DNA of 64,000 nucleotides from Betaproteobacteria bacterium (lineage in GTDB: Bacteria > Pseudomonadota > Gammaproteobacteria > Burkholderiales > SG8-39). The notes below the pieces were generated by a model. It did no database searches. It saw nothing but the letters and a program-made list of their open reading frames with translations, and had not been told where the DNA came from. Where the stretch lies: assembly GCA_022340285.1 (NCBI GenBank), contig JAJDOG010000040.1:36711-100710 (forward strand). The letters are read 5' to 3'. Shown piece by piece: positions 56,845-64,000 of this stretch; position 1 is the first letter of the stretch; every line of letters begins with the position of its first letter. The position numbers were made by a program, and so were the translations under genes.

Positions 56845-59289
56845 TCAAATTGTTAGGCGCTTGAGCGTCTCGGGATTCTTCACCACCGAGCGTTGCCGCG
56901 ACGGCGGTGCGCTATAGAGGCCCGCCGGCGGCGCGTTCTCCAGCTGCTGGATGATCGTCGCCTCCGCGCACGCGGGGTCGCGGGTGACGGTCACCTCGTT
57001 GCCTTCGGTTGCGCCGAGCGCGAAGCATGCCTTGCCGAGCTTGGTGTTGATCGGGTTCAGGATGCCTTCGGCCACCAGCTCCGGCGGCGACCCGCTGCCG
57101 GCGAGCAGCGTGTCGAACGTCCGCGTCACGGCGCCCGCCCGCGCAGCGCTCCACAGCACGGATCCAAGCCCGATCAACTCGTGTCCGAACAGCGTCGCCG
57201 TTCTCGCGTCGGTCACTCCGGAAAGCCGCAACGCGACCTTCTGTCCGCTCATTCCGAGGTGTTGCAGGAAGAAGTCGCGCGAGAATTCGTCTGCGAGCTT
57301 TCCGCCGATCGCACTCAATGCCTCCTCCTCACTCGCCCAGCTGCCGACCCCCTTGGGAAGCGTGTTGTTGAAGTAAATCTCCTCGCCGGTCTCGCGGTCG
57401 GTGCACTTCACGGTCCACGACGTGAGCGTGAACTTGGTGATGGTGAGGCCCGAAGCCGCCAGGCGCGCCGAGAGCTTCTTGATCCGTGCCTCGCCGACCA
57501 CTGCGAAGTCCGGCTTTTCTGCACCGACTTCCTCGGACCAAGTCCGGAACCCGAACGACTTGATGCGCTCCTTGAGCACGTTCTCGGCGATCGGCGAGGG
57601 CTGCGCCGTCCCGTCGGCTCGGTCTGCTTCGCGCGTCGCCACGCGCACGGAGATCTTCGGATCGCCGCTGTTGCGGATGAAGTCGATGCGCTCTTCACGC
57701 GACATCTGGTTCAGCGATTTCTGCAGTTCTCTGGACTTCACGACCGCCTGCGTCGTGACGTACATGAGGCCGTCCTTGCCGAGCTCCGGTGCCGACTCCT
57801 TTACCACCGATGCGATGTAGTCACCGCTGCGCGCGAGCAAGGTCTTGCGCAGCGCCTCGTAGTGCTCGGTGAGCGATGATTGCTGAACGTAGAGGCCCAG
57901 CGCCTTGGTCACCAGCTGCGTGCGCGAGTCGGCGCGCACCGCCGCCTGGAGCGCGCCCTGATCTCCCTTGTAGCGCGCATCGGTTGGGTCGGCGAGGCCG
58001 AGTGCCGTCACGACCACCGTTCCCGGCGGTCCGGAAGGCATCGTCCGCGGCACCGACGCGACGATCGGTGGGGGCGTGGTGGCCGGAGGCGTCGCGCTCG
58101 GCTGCGTCACGGCCACGTTCGTAACGGGTGCCGGGACCGCCGCCGCCCGTGCGGTGGCCGATGGTGCCTGAGCGGTGGGTGCGCTGTCGGGCGCCCGCGC
58201 GAACAGCATCCAGGCGGCCGCGGCCACTATGACGAGCGCGATGCCCGCAAACACCGCGATGATAGGAGCCTGTGAGCGGCGTGCCGGCCGGGGCGCAGCG
58301 CGCGCTTCGGCCGCAGTCGGTGCATCGACCTTCATGGTGCGCTGCGTGGCCTCCGGGCGACCTGGCTCACGGCCCGGCTTCGACGCGGCAATGATCGTGT
58401 CCCCCATCATTCTCGTCGTGTCGCGGCTCACGAGCGTCTCGTCCGTGGCGCTCGCCGGCCCCACGGACGCGGCCAAGGCTGCATCCCTGATCGCGGCGGC
58501 GAACTCGCGACCGGTCTGAAAGCGTTCGTCGGGCCGCTTCGCAAGGGCCTTCTGAACGACGGCGTCGAATGCGCGCGGGACCTGGACGTTCAATGTCGAC
58601 GGTGGCAGCGGCTGCTCCTGCAGCACCTTGTGCATGATGGTGGTAAGCGAGCCGGTGAAGGGCTTTTCGCCAGTCAAGAGCTGGTACAGGATCACGCCGG
58701 CAGAGAAAAGGTCCGAGCGCCCGTCCACGGTCTGGCCCATGAACTGTTCGGGTGACATGTAGCTCGGCGTGCCGAGCACCATTCCGGCCTGGGTGAGGTT
58801 CGATGATTCCACGCGCGCGATACCGAAGTCGGCAACCTTCACCGTGCCGTCTTCGAGGATGATGATGTTCGCCGGCTTGATGTCGCGGTGGACCACTCCG
58901 TTGCGGTGCGAGTAGTCCAGCGCCTCGAGCAGCTGCGTCATGACCTGGACCACGCCGGCGGTGCCGAACCGCTCGTTGTTGTTGAGCATGTCCTGGAGCT
59001 CGCGGCCCTTCACGAACTCCATCGCGATGTAATACGTGCCGTTGTCGAGGCCGAAGTCGTAGATCGAGACGACGTTCGGGTGCGTGAGCTTGCCGGCTGC
59101 CTGCGCTTCGCGGCGGAACCGCGCCAGCTGCTCCTGCACGTCCTCGCCCTGGAGATTCTCGGCGCGGATTGTCTTGATGGCGACGATCCGCTCGATCATC
59201 GGGTCGTAGCCTTCGTAGACGACGCCCATCGCGCCCTTGCCAAGCTCGCGGCGGATCTCGAACTTTCCGAGCTTCGTCGTATCAGTCAT
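56845..59289 (-). CDS. Membrane Ser/Thr protein kinase with periplasmic C-terminal domain
   Basis: 814 residues. Kinase domain about 10-270: G-loop GKGAMG (18-23), Lys39 in VAIK, catalytic HRD 134-136, DFG 154-156, APE-like SPE. A Pro/Ala linker, one transmembrane helix at about 341-364, a proline-rich stretch, then a roughly 390-residue outer domain with weak resemblance to curli/LPP20-type proteins. Not a PASTA kinase. It leads a leftward run with two exported proteins transcribed from further upstream. Confidence 0.92.
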   Translation of the reverse strand: MTDTTKLGKFEIRRELGKGAMGVVYEGYDPMIERIVAIKTIRAENLQGEDVQEQLARFRREAQAAGKLTHPNVVSIYDFGLDNGTYYIAMEFVKGRELQDMLNNNERFGTAGVVQVMTQLLEALDYSHRNGVVHRDIKPANIIILEDGTVKVADFGIARVESSNLTQAGMVLGTPSYMSPEQFMGQTVDGRSDLFSAGVILYQLLTGEKPFTGSLTTIMHKVLQEQPLPPSTLNVQVPRAFDAVVQKALAKRPDERFQTGREFAAAIRDAALAASVGPASATDETLVSRDTTRMMGDTIIAASKPGREPGRPEATQRTMKVDAPTAAEARAAPRPARRSQAPIIAVFAGIALVIVAAAAWMLFARAPDSAPTAQAPSATARAAAVPAPVTNVAVTQPSATPPATTPPPIVASVPRTMPSGPPGTVVVTALGLADPTDARYKGDQGALQAAVRADSRTQLVTKALGLYVQQSSLTEHYEALRKTLLARSGDYIASVVKESAPELGKDGLMYVTTQAVVKSRELQKSLNQMSREERIDFIRNSGDPKISVRVATREADRADGTAQPSPIAENVLKERIKSFGFRTWSEEVGAEKPDFAVVGEARIKKLSARLAASGLTITKFTLTSWTVKCTDRETGEEIYFNNTLPKGVGSWASEEEALSAIGGKLADEFSRDFFLQHLGMSGQKVALRLSGVTDARTATLFGHELIGLGSVLWSAARAGAVTRTFDTLLAGSGSPPELVAEGILNPINTKLGKACFALGATEGNEVTVTRDPACAEATIIQQLENAPPAGLYSAPPSRQRSVVKNPETLKRLTI

Positions 59290-59385
59290 GCGTCGTCTCC
59301 TCCGCCCTCGCCGATCCTCGCCTCAAGACGCCGACGCCGGCAACCGGCCGGCGTCGCGCGATCGTGACCTCGGCGGTGCGCCGGA

Positions 59386-60213
59386 TCATTTGTACTTGCT
59401 GTCGATCTCCCACACCGACTTCTGCACCAGGCGCTGGACCATCGTATCCAGGCCCACGCCGCCCTGCGCGGAATTCGACACTCCCATTACCGAGGTGCCG
59501 GTTGCGCCAATCTCCATCTTCTCTTCGGTGTAGCCCTGCGCCACTTGCTCAGTGGTTTCGGCATCCATGATCTTGTAGCGCATGCCGATGATCCACACGC
59601 CTGTCGAGTCACCGGTCTTGACCGAGCCCACCGCGGTCCCACCGACCGCCCCGGCTCGCGCGCCCCCGGTCGAGCCGCTGAATGCGCCGAGGATCCCGAT
59701 CACGCGGCCGATCGACGCACCGTCGAAGCCCTGCTGCGCGGCGGCCACCTGTTCGGTCTTCAGTATGTCGAACTTGACGATGTACTTCGTGCTCTTCAGC
59801 TTGCCCATGCCGAGGTACTGGCGCGCCTTCTGCGGGTCGCCGAGGTTGTACGCCAGCGTGAACTCGTTCAGGAGCGGACCCAGGTTCGAGCGCTCGAGCA
59901 CCTTGAAGTTGGCCTTGCTGAGCTCGATCTCGCCGAAGTCCGCGATGTTGTTCGGCGCGAACTTCTGCAGAAAAGTTGCGTTGCTGCTCTTGATTTCGCC
60001 GGGGATGACGACGAGCGCTGGGCCCGGTCTGTTGGCATTGGTGTACTCGATGGGCTTGTACATACCCTTGTCGGCCATCTCATTGGCGCGCTCCGACGTG
60101 GCGGTGCCGGCGGTCGGCGAGGCGCTCTCGAACTTTGGTTGGGCGCTGACCACGCCTGCGAGGAACAGGCCGCCAACGAAGCTGACGATCAAGCTGATGT
60201 GCACGTTTCTCAT
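59386..60213 (-). CDS. Exported CsgG-like protein
   Basis: 275 residues with a signal peptide (IVSFVGGLFLAGVVSAQ). Central segments FKVLERSNLGPLLNEFTLAYN, STKYIVKFDILKTEQ and the later MRYKIMDAETTEQVAQGY follow the CsgG/HfaB family pattern. Curli CsgG forms an outer-membrane pore and is a lipoprotein; no lipobox Cys is visible here, so this is a periplasmic or peripheral relative. Between the kinase and an exported partner gene. Confidence 0.75.
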   Translation of the reverse strand: MRNVHISLIVSFVGGLFLAGVVSAQPKFESASPTAGTATSERANEMADKGMYKPIEYTNANRPGPALVVIPGEIKSSNATFLQKFAPNNIADFGEIELSKANFKVLERSNLGPLLNEFTLAYNLGDPQKARQYLGMGKLKSTKYIVKFDILKTEQVAAAQQGFDGASIGRVIGILGAFSGSTGGARAGAVGGTAVGSVKTGDSTGVWIIGMRYKIMDAETTEQVAQGYTEEKMEIGATGTSVMGVSNSAQGGVGLDTMVQRLVQKSVWEIDSKYK

Positions 60214-60273
60214 GAGGAGCCTCCGCGGATGATTCGCTGACGAGCGTTGGAATGCCGAGCGTTTTGACTTGAC

Positions 60274-60975
60274 TTACTTACTCCCGTTGCCGATGGCCGG
60301 CGCCGCGTTCCGGCAATATTCGCTGTAGAGCTTCGAGACGACTTCGTCGGCGTGCTCGTTCAGGAGCGCGACGGCCATCGACCGGACGTCCGGCCCGGCG
60401 TACGAAGCCGCAGTGGCGCCCGCATCGGCGACGGTGCGGCCATTGGAGGCCGCGAGCGTGAATCCCATTCCGACGGTGACCTGATTGACACGCATGACCG
60501 GATTCACGGTCGACTGCGAGGTGATCAGGCCGCGCAGTACGAAGCTCGCACCAAGACGCCGCGCCGCCGAGAGGGCGGCATCCGGATCATTCTTAAAGTA
60601 TGCGTCGATCTCGGCCTGCGCGATCTGCTTGCGGATCTCTTCGGGGGTGTAGGTTCGCAAGCCGAGCGCCTGCAGGCGCGAATTGATGATCTGGAAGTGG
60701 GGCCCGTAGTTCTGCTGCTGGGCGAGCACGTAGCCGTTCGAATGCTGCTCGCCGATGATCACCATGATCTTCTTGTTCTTGATTGCCTGGCGGCACGGCG
60801 TCGAGAGGTTCGCGTTCACGCGCTCCTGGCGGGCGGCGGCTTCGGCTGCCTGTTGCGCTGCGCCCGGGTTCTGCTCGAACTTGAACCCCTGCGCCCTCGC
60901 ATTTCCCGGCGCGACGAGGCTGAGCGGCAACGCTAGCAGCGTGCACAACCCGATCCTGCAGAATCCTGCTGCCAT
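60274..60975 (-). CDS. Exported protein of unknown function
   Basis: 233 residues with a signal peptide cut after ARAQ. The mature protein shows KNKKIMVIIGEQHSNGYV, LGLRTYTPEEIRKQIAQAEID and a conserved core RLGASFVLRGLITSQS, which resembles CsgG-associated or flagellar-assembly-like exported proteins. No catalytic motif. Likely co-transcribed with the CsgG-like gene 60 bases downstream. Confidence 0.75.
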   Translation of the reverse strand: MAAGFCRIGLCTLLALPLSLVAPGNARAQGFKFEQNPGAAQQAAEAAARQERVNANLSTPCRQAIKNKKIMVIIGEQHSNGYVLAQQQNYGPHFQIINSRLQALGLRTYTPEEIRKQIAQAEIDAYFKNDPDAALSAARRLGASFVLRGLITSQSTVNPVMRVNQVTVGMGFTLAASNGRTVADAGATAASYAGPDVRSMAVALLNEHADEVVSKLYSEYCRNAAPAIGNGSK

Positions 60976-61157
60976 GGGGTCCTTCCTCCCGGAAGCACTG
61001 TATTACATTGGAATTCCCACTTCAACAATGCGCCATTTAGGCTACAGCTCGCCGGATCACAGCGCGTCGAAGTGTCGACAGGATTTTGAAAGCGCGCGCA
61101 AAAGTCGTGCGGAGGTTCGCACCTTTGCAGTGCGCGCCGCATGCACTGCGAGGATGC

Positions 61158-61691
61158 TCAGCGTTGGTAGATAACTGCCGGCGGAACGTAGCCGGGCGGC
61201 TGAATGTAGGTGCCGTGCGGTGTCGGAACGATATACCCGGTGCCGCCGGGGCCCAGGATCACGGAGCCACCTTGCTGCGTGGGGACGATCAGTGTGGTCG
61301 GCTGGTCGGGCCCGATGATCGTGGTGCCCCCTGCTGGATTGGGCCGAATCAGCGTCGTGCCGTAATCGGGGGCGACGATCGCCGTGCCACCGCCGGCGCT
61401 GGGGACGACGTACGTTGGCATAGCGCCTGGAACGACGACGGCTGAGCCCCACGTCTGGTTGGGCGTGAGGATATAACCGGGCGACTGTCCGGGTGCGACG
61501 ATCACCGCGCCACCGCCGCCCTGGATTGGCGCGACCACGCCATAGCCGGGTGATTGGGCGGGATAGCCTTCCGGATAGCCCGTCGCGCCGGGAACGCTGG
61601 TTTGCGGAATCATCGGCTGAGGGATGAGCGGACCCTGGGCGAAAGCCGCCGCCGGCAGCATTGCGGCCATGAGAAGCGCGAGAGCACGCAT
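61158..61691 (-). CDS. Exported glycine/proline-rich repeat protein
   Basis: 177 residues from ATG 61691 (GAGGAG upstream), signal peptide ending AFA. The mature chain consists of repeats about 16-20 residues long, such as GGTAIVAPDYGTTLIRPN, GGTTIIGPDQPTTLIVPT and GGSVILGPGGTGYIVPT, predicting a beta-rich extended rod. Reverse-frame and frame-shifted readings are shadows. Function unknown. Confidence 0.78.
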   Translation of the reverse strand: MRALALLMAAMLPAAAFAQGPLIPQPMIPQTSVPGATGYPEGYPAQSPGYGVVAPIQGGGGAVIVAPGQSPGYILTPNQTWGSAVVVPGAMPTYVVPSAGGGTAIVAPDYGTTLIRPNPAGGTTIIGPDQPTTLIVPTQQGGSVILGPGGTGYIVPTPHGTYIQPPGYVPPAVIYQR

Positions 61692-61925
61692 CGGGAATCT
61701 CCTCACTGGATCAATCCAGAATACGCTCCGTGCGATGCCCTTGTCCATCGTTGCCGGCGTGTCGTTGTGTCCGGATTGGCGCTTCAGGTCCCTTCGTGAG
61801 TGCCGCCGGGGCGCCGACACGGGAATCCATGAAGGCGCGCGGGGTTGTAGGGGTCGTATCGGCAGTGTAGATTCGCACTTCGCGCGTTCGAGTCTGCACC
61901 CCGGCGAAATGACGGAAGGAGACGC

Positions 61926-62402
61926 ATGGCTGAAAAGCTGAACACGGGAGACATGTTTCCCAGCATGACCGTAAAGCTGGTCGACGGGGGAACACTGGAT
62001 CTTCCGGGCGGGATCGAGTCGAAATACAAGGTTCTCCTTTTCTACCGCGGACACTGGTGACCGTACTGTCGCCGGCAGTTGGCCGGCTTCGAATTCTGGA
62101 AGGCGCAGCACGCGGCGGCTGGCGTGAAGGTGTTTGCGGCGAGTGTCGATCCGATCGACAAGGCGAAGGAAGTTGCAGCCGGGGTGAGTTTCCCGATCGG
62201 CTACGGGGTCACGCGTGAGCAGGCCGACCAGCTTGGGTCGTGGTGGGAGGACCGTCGCGGCATCGTCCAGCCCTCGGAGTTCATTCTCGGCGCGGACGGA
62301 AAGATCATGCTTTCCAGCTATAGTTCGGGCCCTCTCGCCCGCATCGAACCGATGGACGTGGTGAGGATGGTCAATTTCTACGAAGCGCAGCAGAAGAAAT
62401 AG
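61926..62402 (+). CDS. Peroxiredoxin-like selenoprotein candidate, in-frame TGA read as Sec45
   Basis: Reading through one TGA (62058-62060) from ATG 61926 gives 158 residues. AAGGAG lies five bases upstream. The sequence FYRGHW-U-PYCRRQLAGFEF is a thioredoxin-fold peroxiredoxin/AhpC-TSA motif with U45 and C48 (U-P-Y-C). The fold continues on both sides (KVLLFYRG before, VFAASVDP after). A hairpin follows the TGA at the classical distance, and selC/selB lie 0.3 kb away. Standard calling reports only the 107-residue C-terminal part from 62079. Function: thiol/selenol-dependent peroxide reduction. Confidence 0.88.
62058..62087 (+). promoter_or_regulatory. Predicted bacterial SECIS of the peroxiredoxin-like gene
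   Basis: GCCGGC (62071-62076) and GCCGGC (62082-62087) pair in a 6-bp stem with AGTTG loop; the stem begins 10 bases and the loop 16 bases after the TGA, as in E. coli fdhF SECIS elements. A G is present in the apical loop. Confidence 0.72.
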
Positions 62403-62426
62403 CCTGCGCAAGCAAGGCGGCAATCG

Positions 62427-62456
62427 AAAAAGCCGGGGCCAGCCGGCTTTTTCTTT
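62427..62456. terminator. Bidirectional intrinsic terminator after the peroxiredoxin-like gene
   Basis: AAAAAGCCGG (62427-62436) and CCGGCTTTTT (62443-62452) form a 10-bp stem with six-base loop, followed by CTTT. The symmetric A- and T-runs suit both strands. Confidence 0.9.
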
Positions 62457-62491
62457 GCGACTCCCGATGTAGGACCATGCTGAAGGACTAT

Positions 62492-62604
62492 CCCCTCCTT
62501 TTCAAGGAGGGGTCCGCCCGAAGGGCGGGGGGTGGTTGGGGCTTCGATCAGCGCTGCTCACCACCCCGTCGCCTCCGGCGCCACCCCTCCTCGGAGAGGA
62601 GGGG
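62492..62604. repeat. Composite palindromic (BIME-like) repeat element
   Basis: Two outer hairpins, CCCCTCCTT/AAGGAGGGG (62492-62512) and CCCCTCCTC/GAGGAGGGG (62584-62604), enclose inner inverted arms GGGGTGGT and ACCACCCC. Such mosaic elements are dispersed in betaproteobacterial intergenic regions. It fills the stretch between the terminator and selC, where I see no gene. Confidence 0.65.
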
Positions 62605-62688
62605 AAGCGGCCCGCATCGGCGCGCCCTTCGACTCCCACTCGCGAGCCAAGCAGTTGGCTCGCTTCTCTTTGCCGCTCACTTCGTTCG

Positions 62689-62783
62689 TGGCGGAAGAGA
62701 GTGGGAGTCGAACCCACCAGGGACGTCTGACGCCCCTCTCCGGGTTTGAAGTCCGGGCGCCCCCCCGGGTGCGATTCCCTTCC
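62689..62783 (-). tRNA. selC: Selenocysteine tRNA (anticodon TCA)
   Basis: 95 bases, equal to E. coli selC. The 5' end GGAAGGGA pairs with TCTCTTCC in an 8-bp acceptor stem, the special feature of tRNA-Sec; anticodon loop is CTTCAAA (anticodon TCA), a long variable arm follows, T-arm GGTTCGACTCC, and the 3' GCCA is encoded. It lies 14 bases after the end of selB on the same strand, so selB and selC are probably co-transcribed. Confidence 0.96.
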
Positions 62784-62797
62784 GCTGAGTCCCGATT

Positions 62798-64000
62798 TTA
62801 ACCCTGCGGCGAGGCGCCATCGGAAAACGCTTCTTCCGCCGATCTGAGAACGATCCTCGCGTCGCCGACGCGCCGCGTGAAGCGCACGCGGTCGAAGAAC
62901 TCGAGCACCTCGATCGAAAGATTGCGTCCGAGCCCGCTTTGGTCGCGAAATGCCGCGGCGGTCACGCGGCCTTGCGCGCTCGTCCTGGCGAGCGCCTCGA
63001 CGATCCCCGCAAGCCGGTTCACTGTGTGCGGCAGGAAGAATCGCGTCTGTGAAACGCGCAGCGCCAACCCCCGCCGTGCGGCGCGATCGAGCACGGCTTG
63101 CACGTTCTTTGGCGCGGCGCCGATCCGATCCGCGAGTTCGGCGACGGTCGGCGGTCGCGTCGCCTCCGAGTCCAGCACTGCGACGATTCGCTGCCACGTG
63201 TCGGCGTCCGTGGGAGAAAAGTCGGATCGGTGGCTCGGTAGTCGGACTTCCGCGCCGCTGCGCGCGAGCGCGCCTTCGCGCACGAGCTCGCTGGCGACGG
63301 CGACCACCACCTCGCGCGGGAGGCCCTTGCCGTCGAGGATGCGATCCTCTGGCGGCCCCGCCGAGTCCGGCGCGCGCCGGTGCCATGCGGCGACGGACTC
63401 CAGCGCAGCGGCGCGCAGTCGCTCCCATTGCGCGGGCGTGAAGGCGAGGCGCTGCGCGCTCGTTTCCACACGCTTCATCGGGACGATCTCGAACAACCGG
63501 TTCGATTCGTCATCGGTCAGATTGCGACATGCGGCAAACCGCGCGAGATCGAGCCCTCTCGCGGAGCGCTCCAACAGGGCCGCGAGCGTTTGCGCGGGAT
63601 CGGAGGCCTCCATGGCGCGGAGCGCGTCGAGGCGCTCGGGTTTGGCGCGTCCGCGGGCCGGCGGATACACGTCGATCACACGCCCCCCGCCAATCGTGCG
63701 TCGCGCGGATTGGTCGCGCAGGATGAGACGGTCGCCGTGAACTGCCCCGATCGCATGCTCGAGGACGAGCTGCACCAGGCCTGTCATGCCTGGTCCGATT
63801 TCCCTCGCCTCGAGCGTGGCGACCCGACCCGTTACCGAGGATGCGCCCAGATGGACGTGCACTGGCGTCCAGTGGCGGAGCGCTCGTGTCTCGTCAGCGA
63901 GTACGCGAATGCGTGCGTCGATCCGCGCCGAGGGGTCAGGAACCGGACCTCGCACGATCCAGTCCCCGCGCCGGATGGCGTCCTGCCGGAGTCCGGTGCC
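62798..64000 (-). CDS. selB: Selenocysteine-specific elongation factor SelB, start outside window
   Basis: The frame is open to the right edge; about 400 C-terminal residues are visible of around 620-650. Visible parts are the EF-Tu-like domain end (VHVHLGASSVTGRVATLEA, DRLILRDQSARRTIGGG with the conserved RTIGGG turn) and the chain of winged-helix domains that bind SECIS RNA (FARLACR-like first unit through the C-terminal RVTAAAFRDQSGLGRNLS). The GTPase domain is outside. SelB delivers Sec-tRNA to UGA codons preceding a SECIS hairpin. It is followed by selC. Confidence 0.94.
   Translation of the reverse strand, partial: GTGLRQDAIRRGDWIVRGPVPDPSARIDARIRVLADETRALRHWTPVHVHLGASSVTGRVATLEAREIGPGMTGLVQLVLEHAIGAVHGDRLILRDQSARRTIGGGRVIDVYPPARGRAKPERLDALRAMEASDPAQTLAALLERSARGLDLARFAACRNLTDDESNRLFEIVPMKRVETSAQRLAFTPAQWERLRAAALESVAAWHRRAPDSAGPPEDRILDGKGLPREVVVAVASELVREGALARSGAEVRLPSHRSDFSPTDADTWQRIVAVLDSEATRPPTVAELADRIGAAPKNVQAVLDRAARRGLALRVSQTRFFLPHTVNRLAGIVEALARTSAQGRVTAAAFRDQSGLGRNLSIEVLEFFDRVRFTRRVGDARIVLRSAEEAFSDGASPQG

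Noticed and set aside
62079..62402. 107-residue peroxiredoxin C-terminal protein starting inside the fold
   Set aside because: Same frame extends upstream through TGA to a good ATG with AAGGAG; the short version lacks the active site.

Overview
The window reads as one contiguous piece of a GC-rich proteobacterial chromosome, most likely a betaproteobacterium of the Burkholderiales type. The reasons are dense gene packing, many substrate-binding-protein-dependent carboxylate transporters (three TRAP systems and one tripartite tricarboxylate system), UbiD-type decarboxylases, CoA-thioester catabolic genes and an OxyR with betaproteobacterial/enterobacterial style. I see no rRNA, CRISPR array, insertion sequence or phage gene.

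Layout: (1) 1-7.1 kb: end of trkH, then a leftward operon metH-ridA-like-cbiM-like-lipoprotein whose leader carries a SAM-II type riboswitch followed by an intrinsic terminator, and a divergent rhodanese. (2) 7.3-20.3 kb: MarR regulator, FecR-domain protein, and a leftward catabolic island (acyl-CoA ligase, TetR regulator, acyl-CoA dehydrogenase, crotonase, SDR, AhpD-like protein, amidohydrolase, TRAP transporter, bicupin) with two matching 18-24 bp operators. (3) 20.3-24.5 kb: GntR regulator and a peroxide-defence cluster (rubredoxin reductase, Dps, rubredoxin, rubrerythrin, divergent oxyR). (4) 24.5-47.8 kb: several transport/catabolism modules with a tripartite tricarboxylate transporter, two UbiD decarboxylases, 2-oxoglutarate dioxygenase, aldehyde dehydrogenase, an AprBA-like flavoprotein pair, a TAXI-TRAP system and a second DctPQM-TRAP system with amidohydrolase and UbiD. 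(5) 47.9-55.7 kb: a molybdopterin enzyme operon related to pyrogallol-phloroglucinol transhydroxylase, in which the large subunit carries an N-terminal SCP2-like domain, divergent from thioredoxin and an AhpD-like gene with an in-frame TGA. (6) 55.9-61.7 kb: adenylate cyclase-FHA protein, Ser/Thr kinase and exported proteins. (7) 61.9-64 kb: a peroxiredoxin-like gene with in-frame TGA, the tRNA-Sec gene selC and the 3' part of selB.

The most striking story is selenocysteine. selB and selC sit at the right edge, and two genes in the last 10 kb each contain one in-frame TGA exactly at a redox-motif cysteine position (C-S-Y-U and U-P-Y-C), each followed at the expected distance by a hairpin. The AhpD-like selenoprotein lies in an operon with thioredoxin, divergent from the unusual molybdenum enzyme. 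A second strong signal is the SAM-II riboswitch with a plausible terminator/antiterminator switch ahead of metH. A third is the SCP2-transhydroxylase fusion next to a resorcylate-decarboxylase-like amidohydrolase, UbiD and TRAP operon, which together could form a route for hydroxylated aromatic acids (inference).
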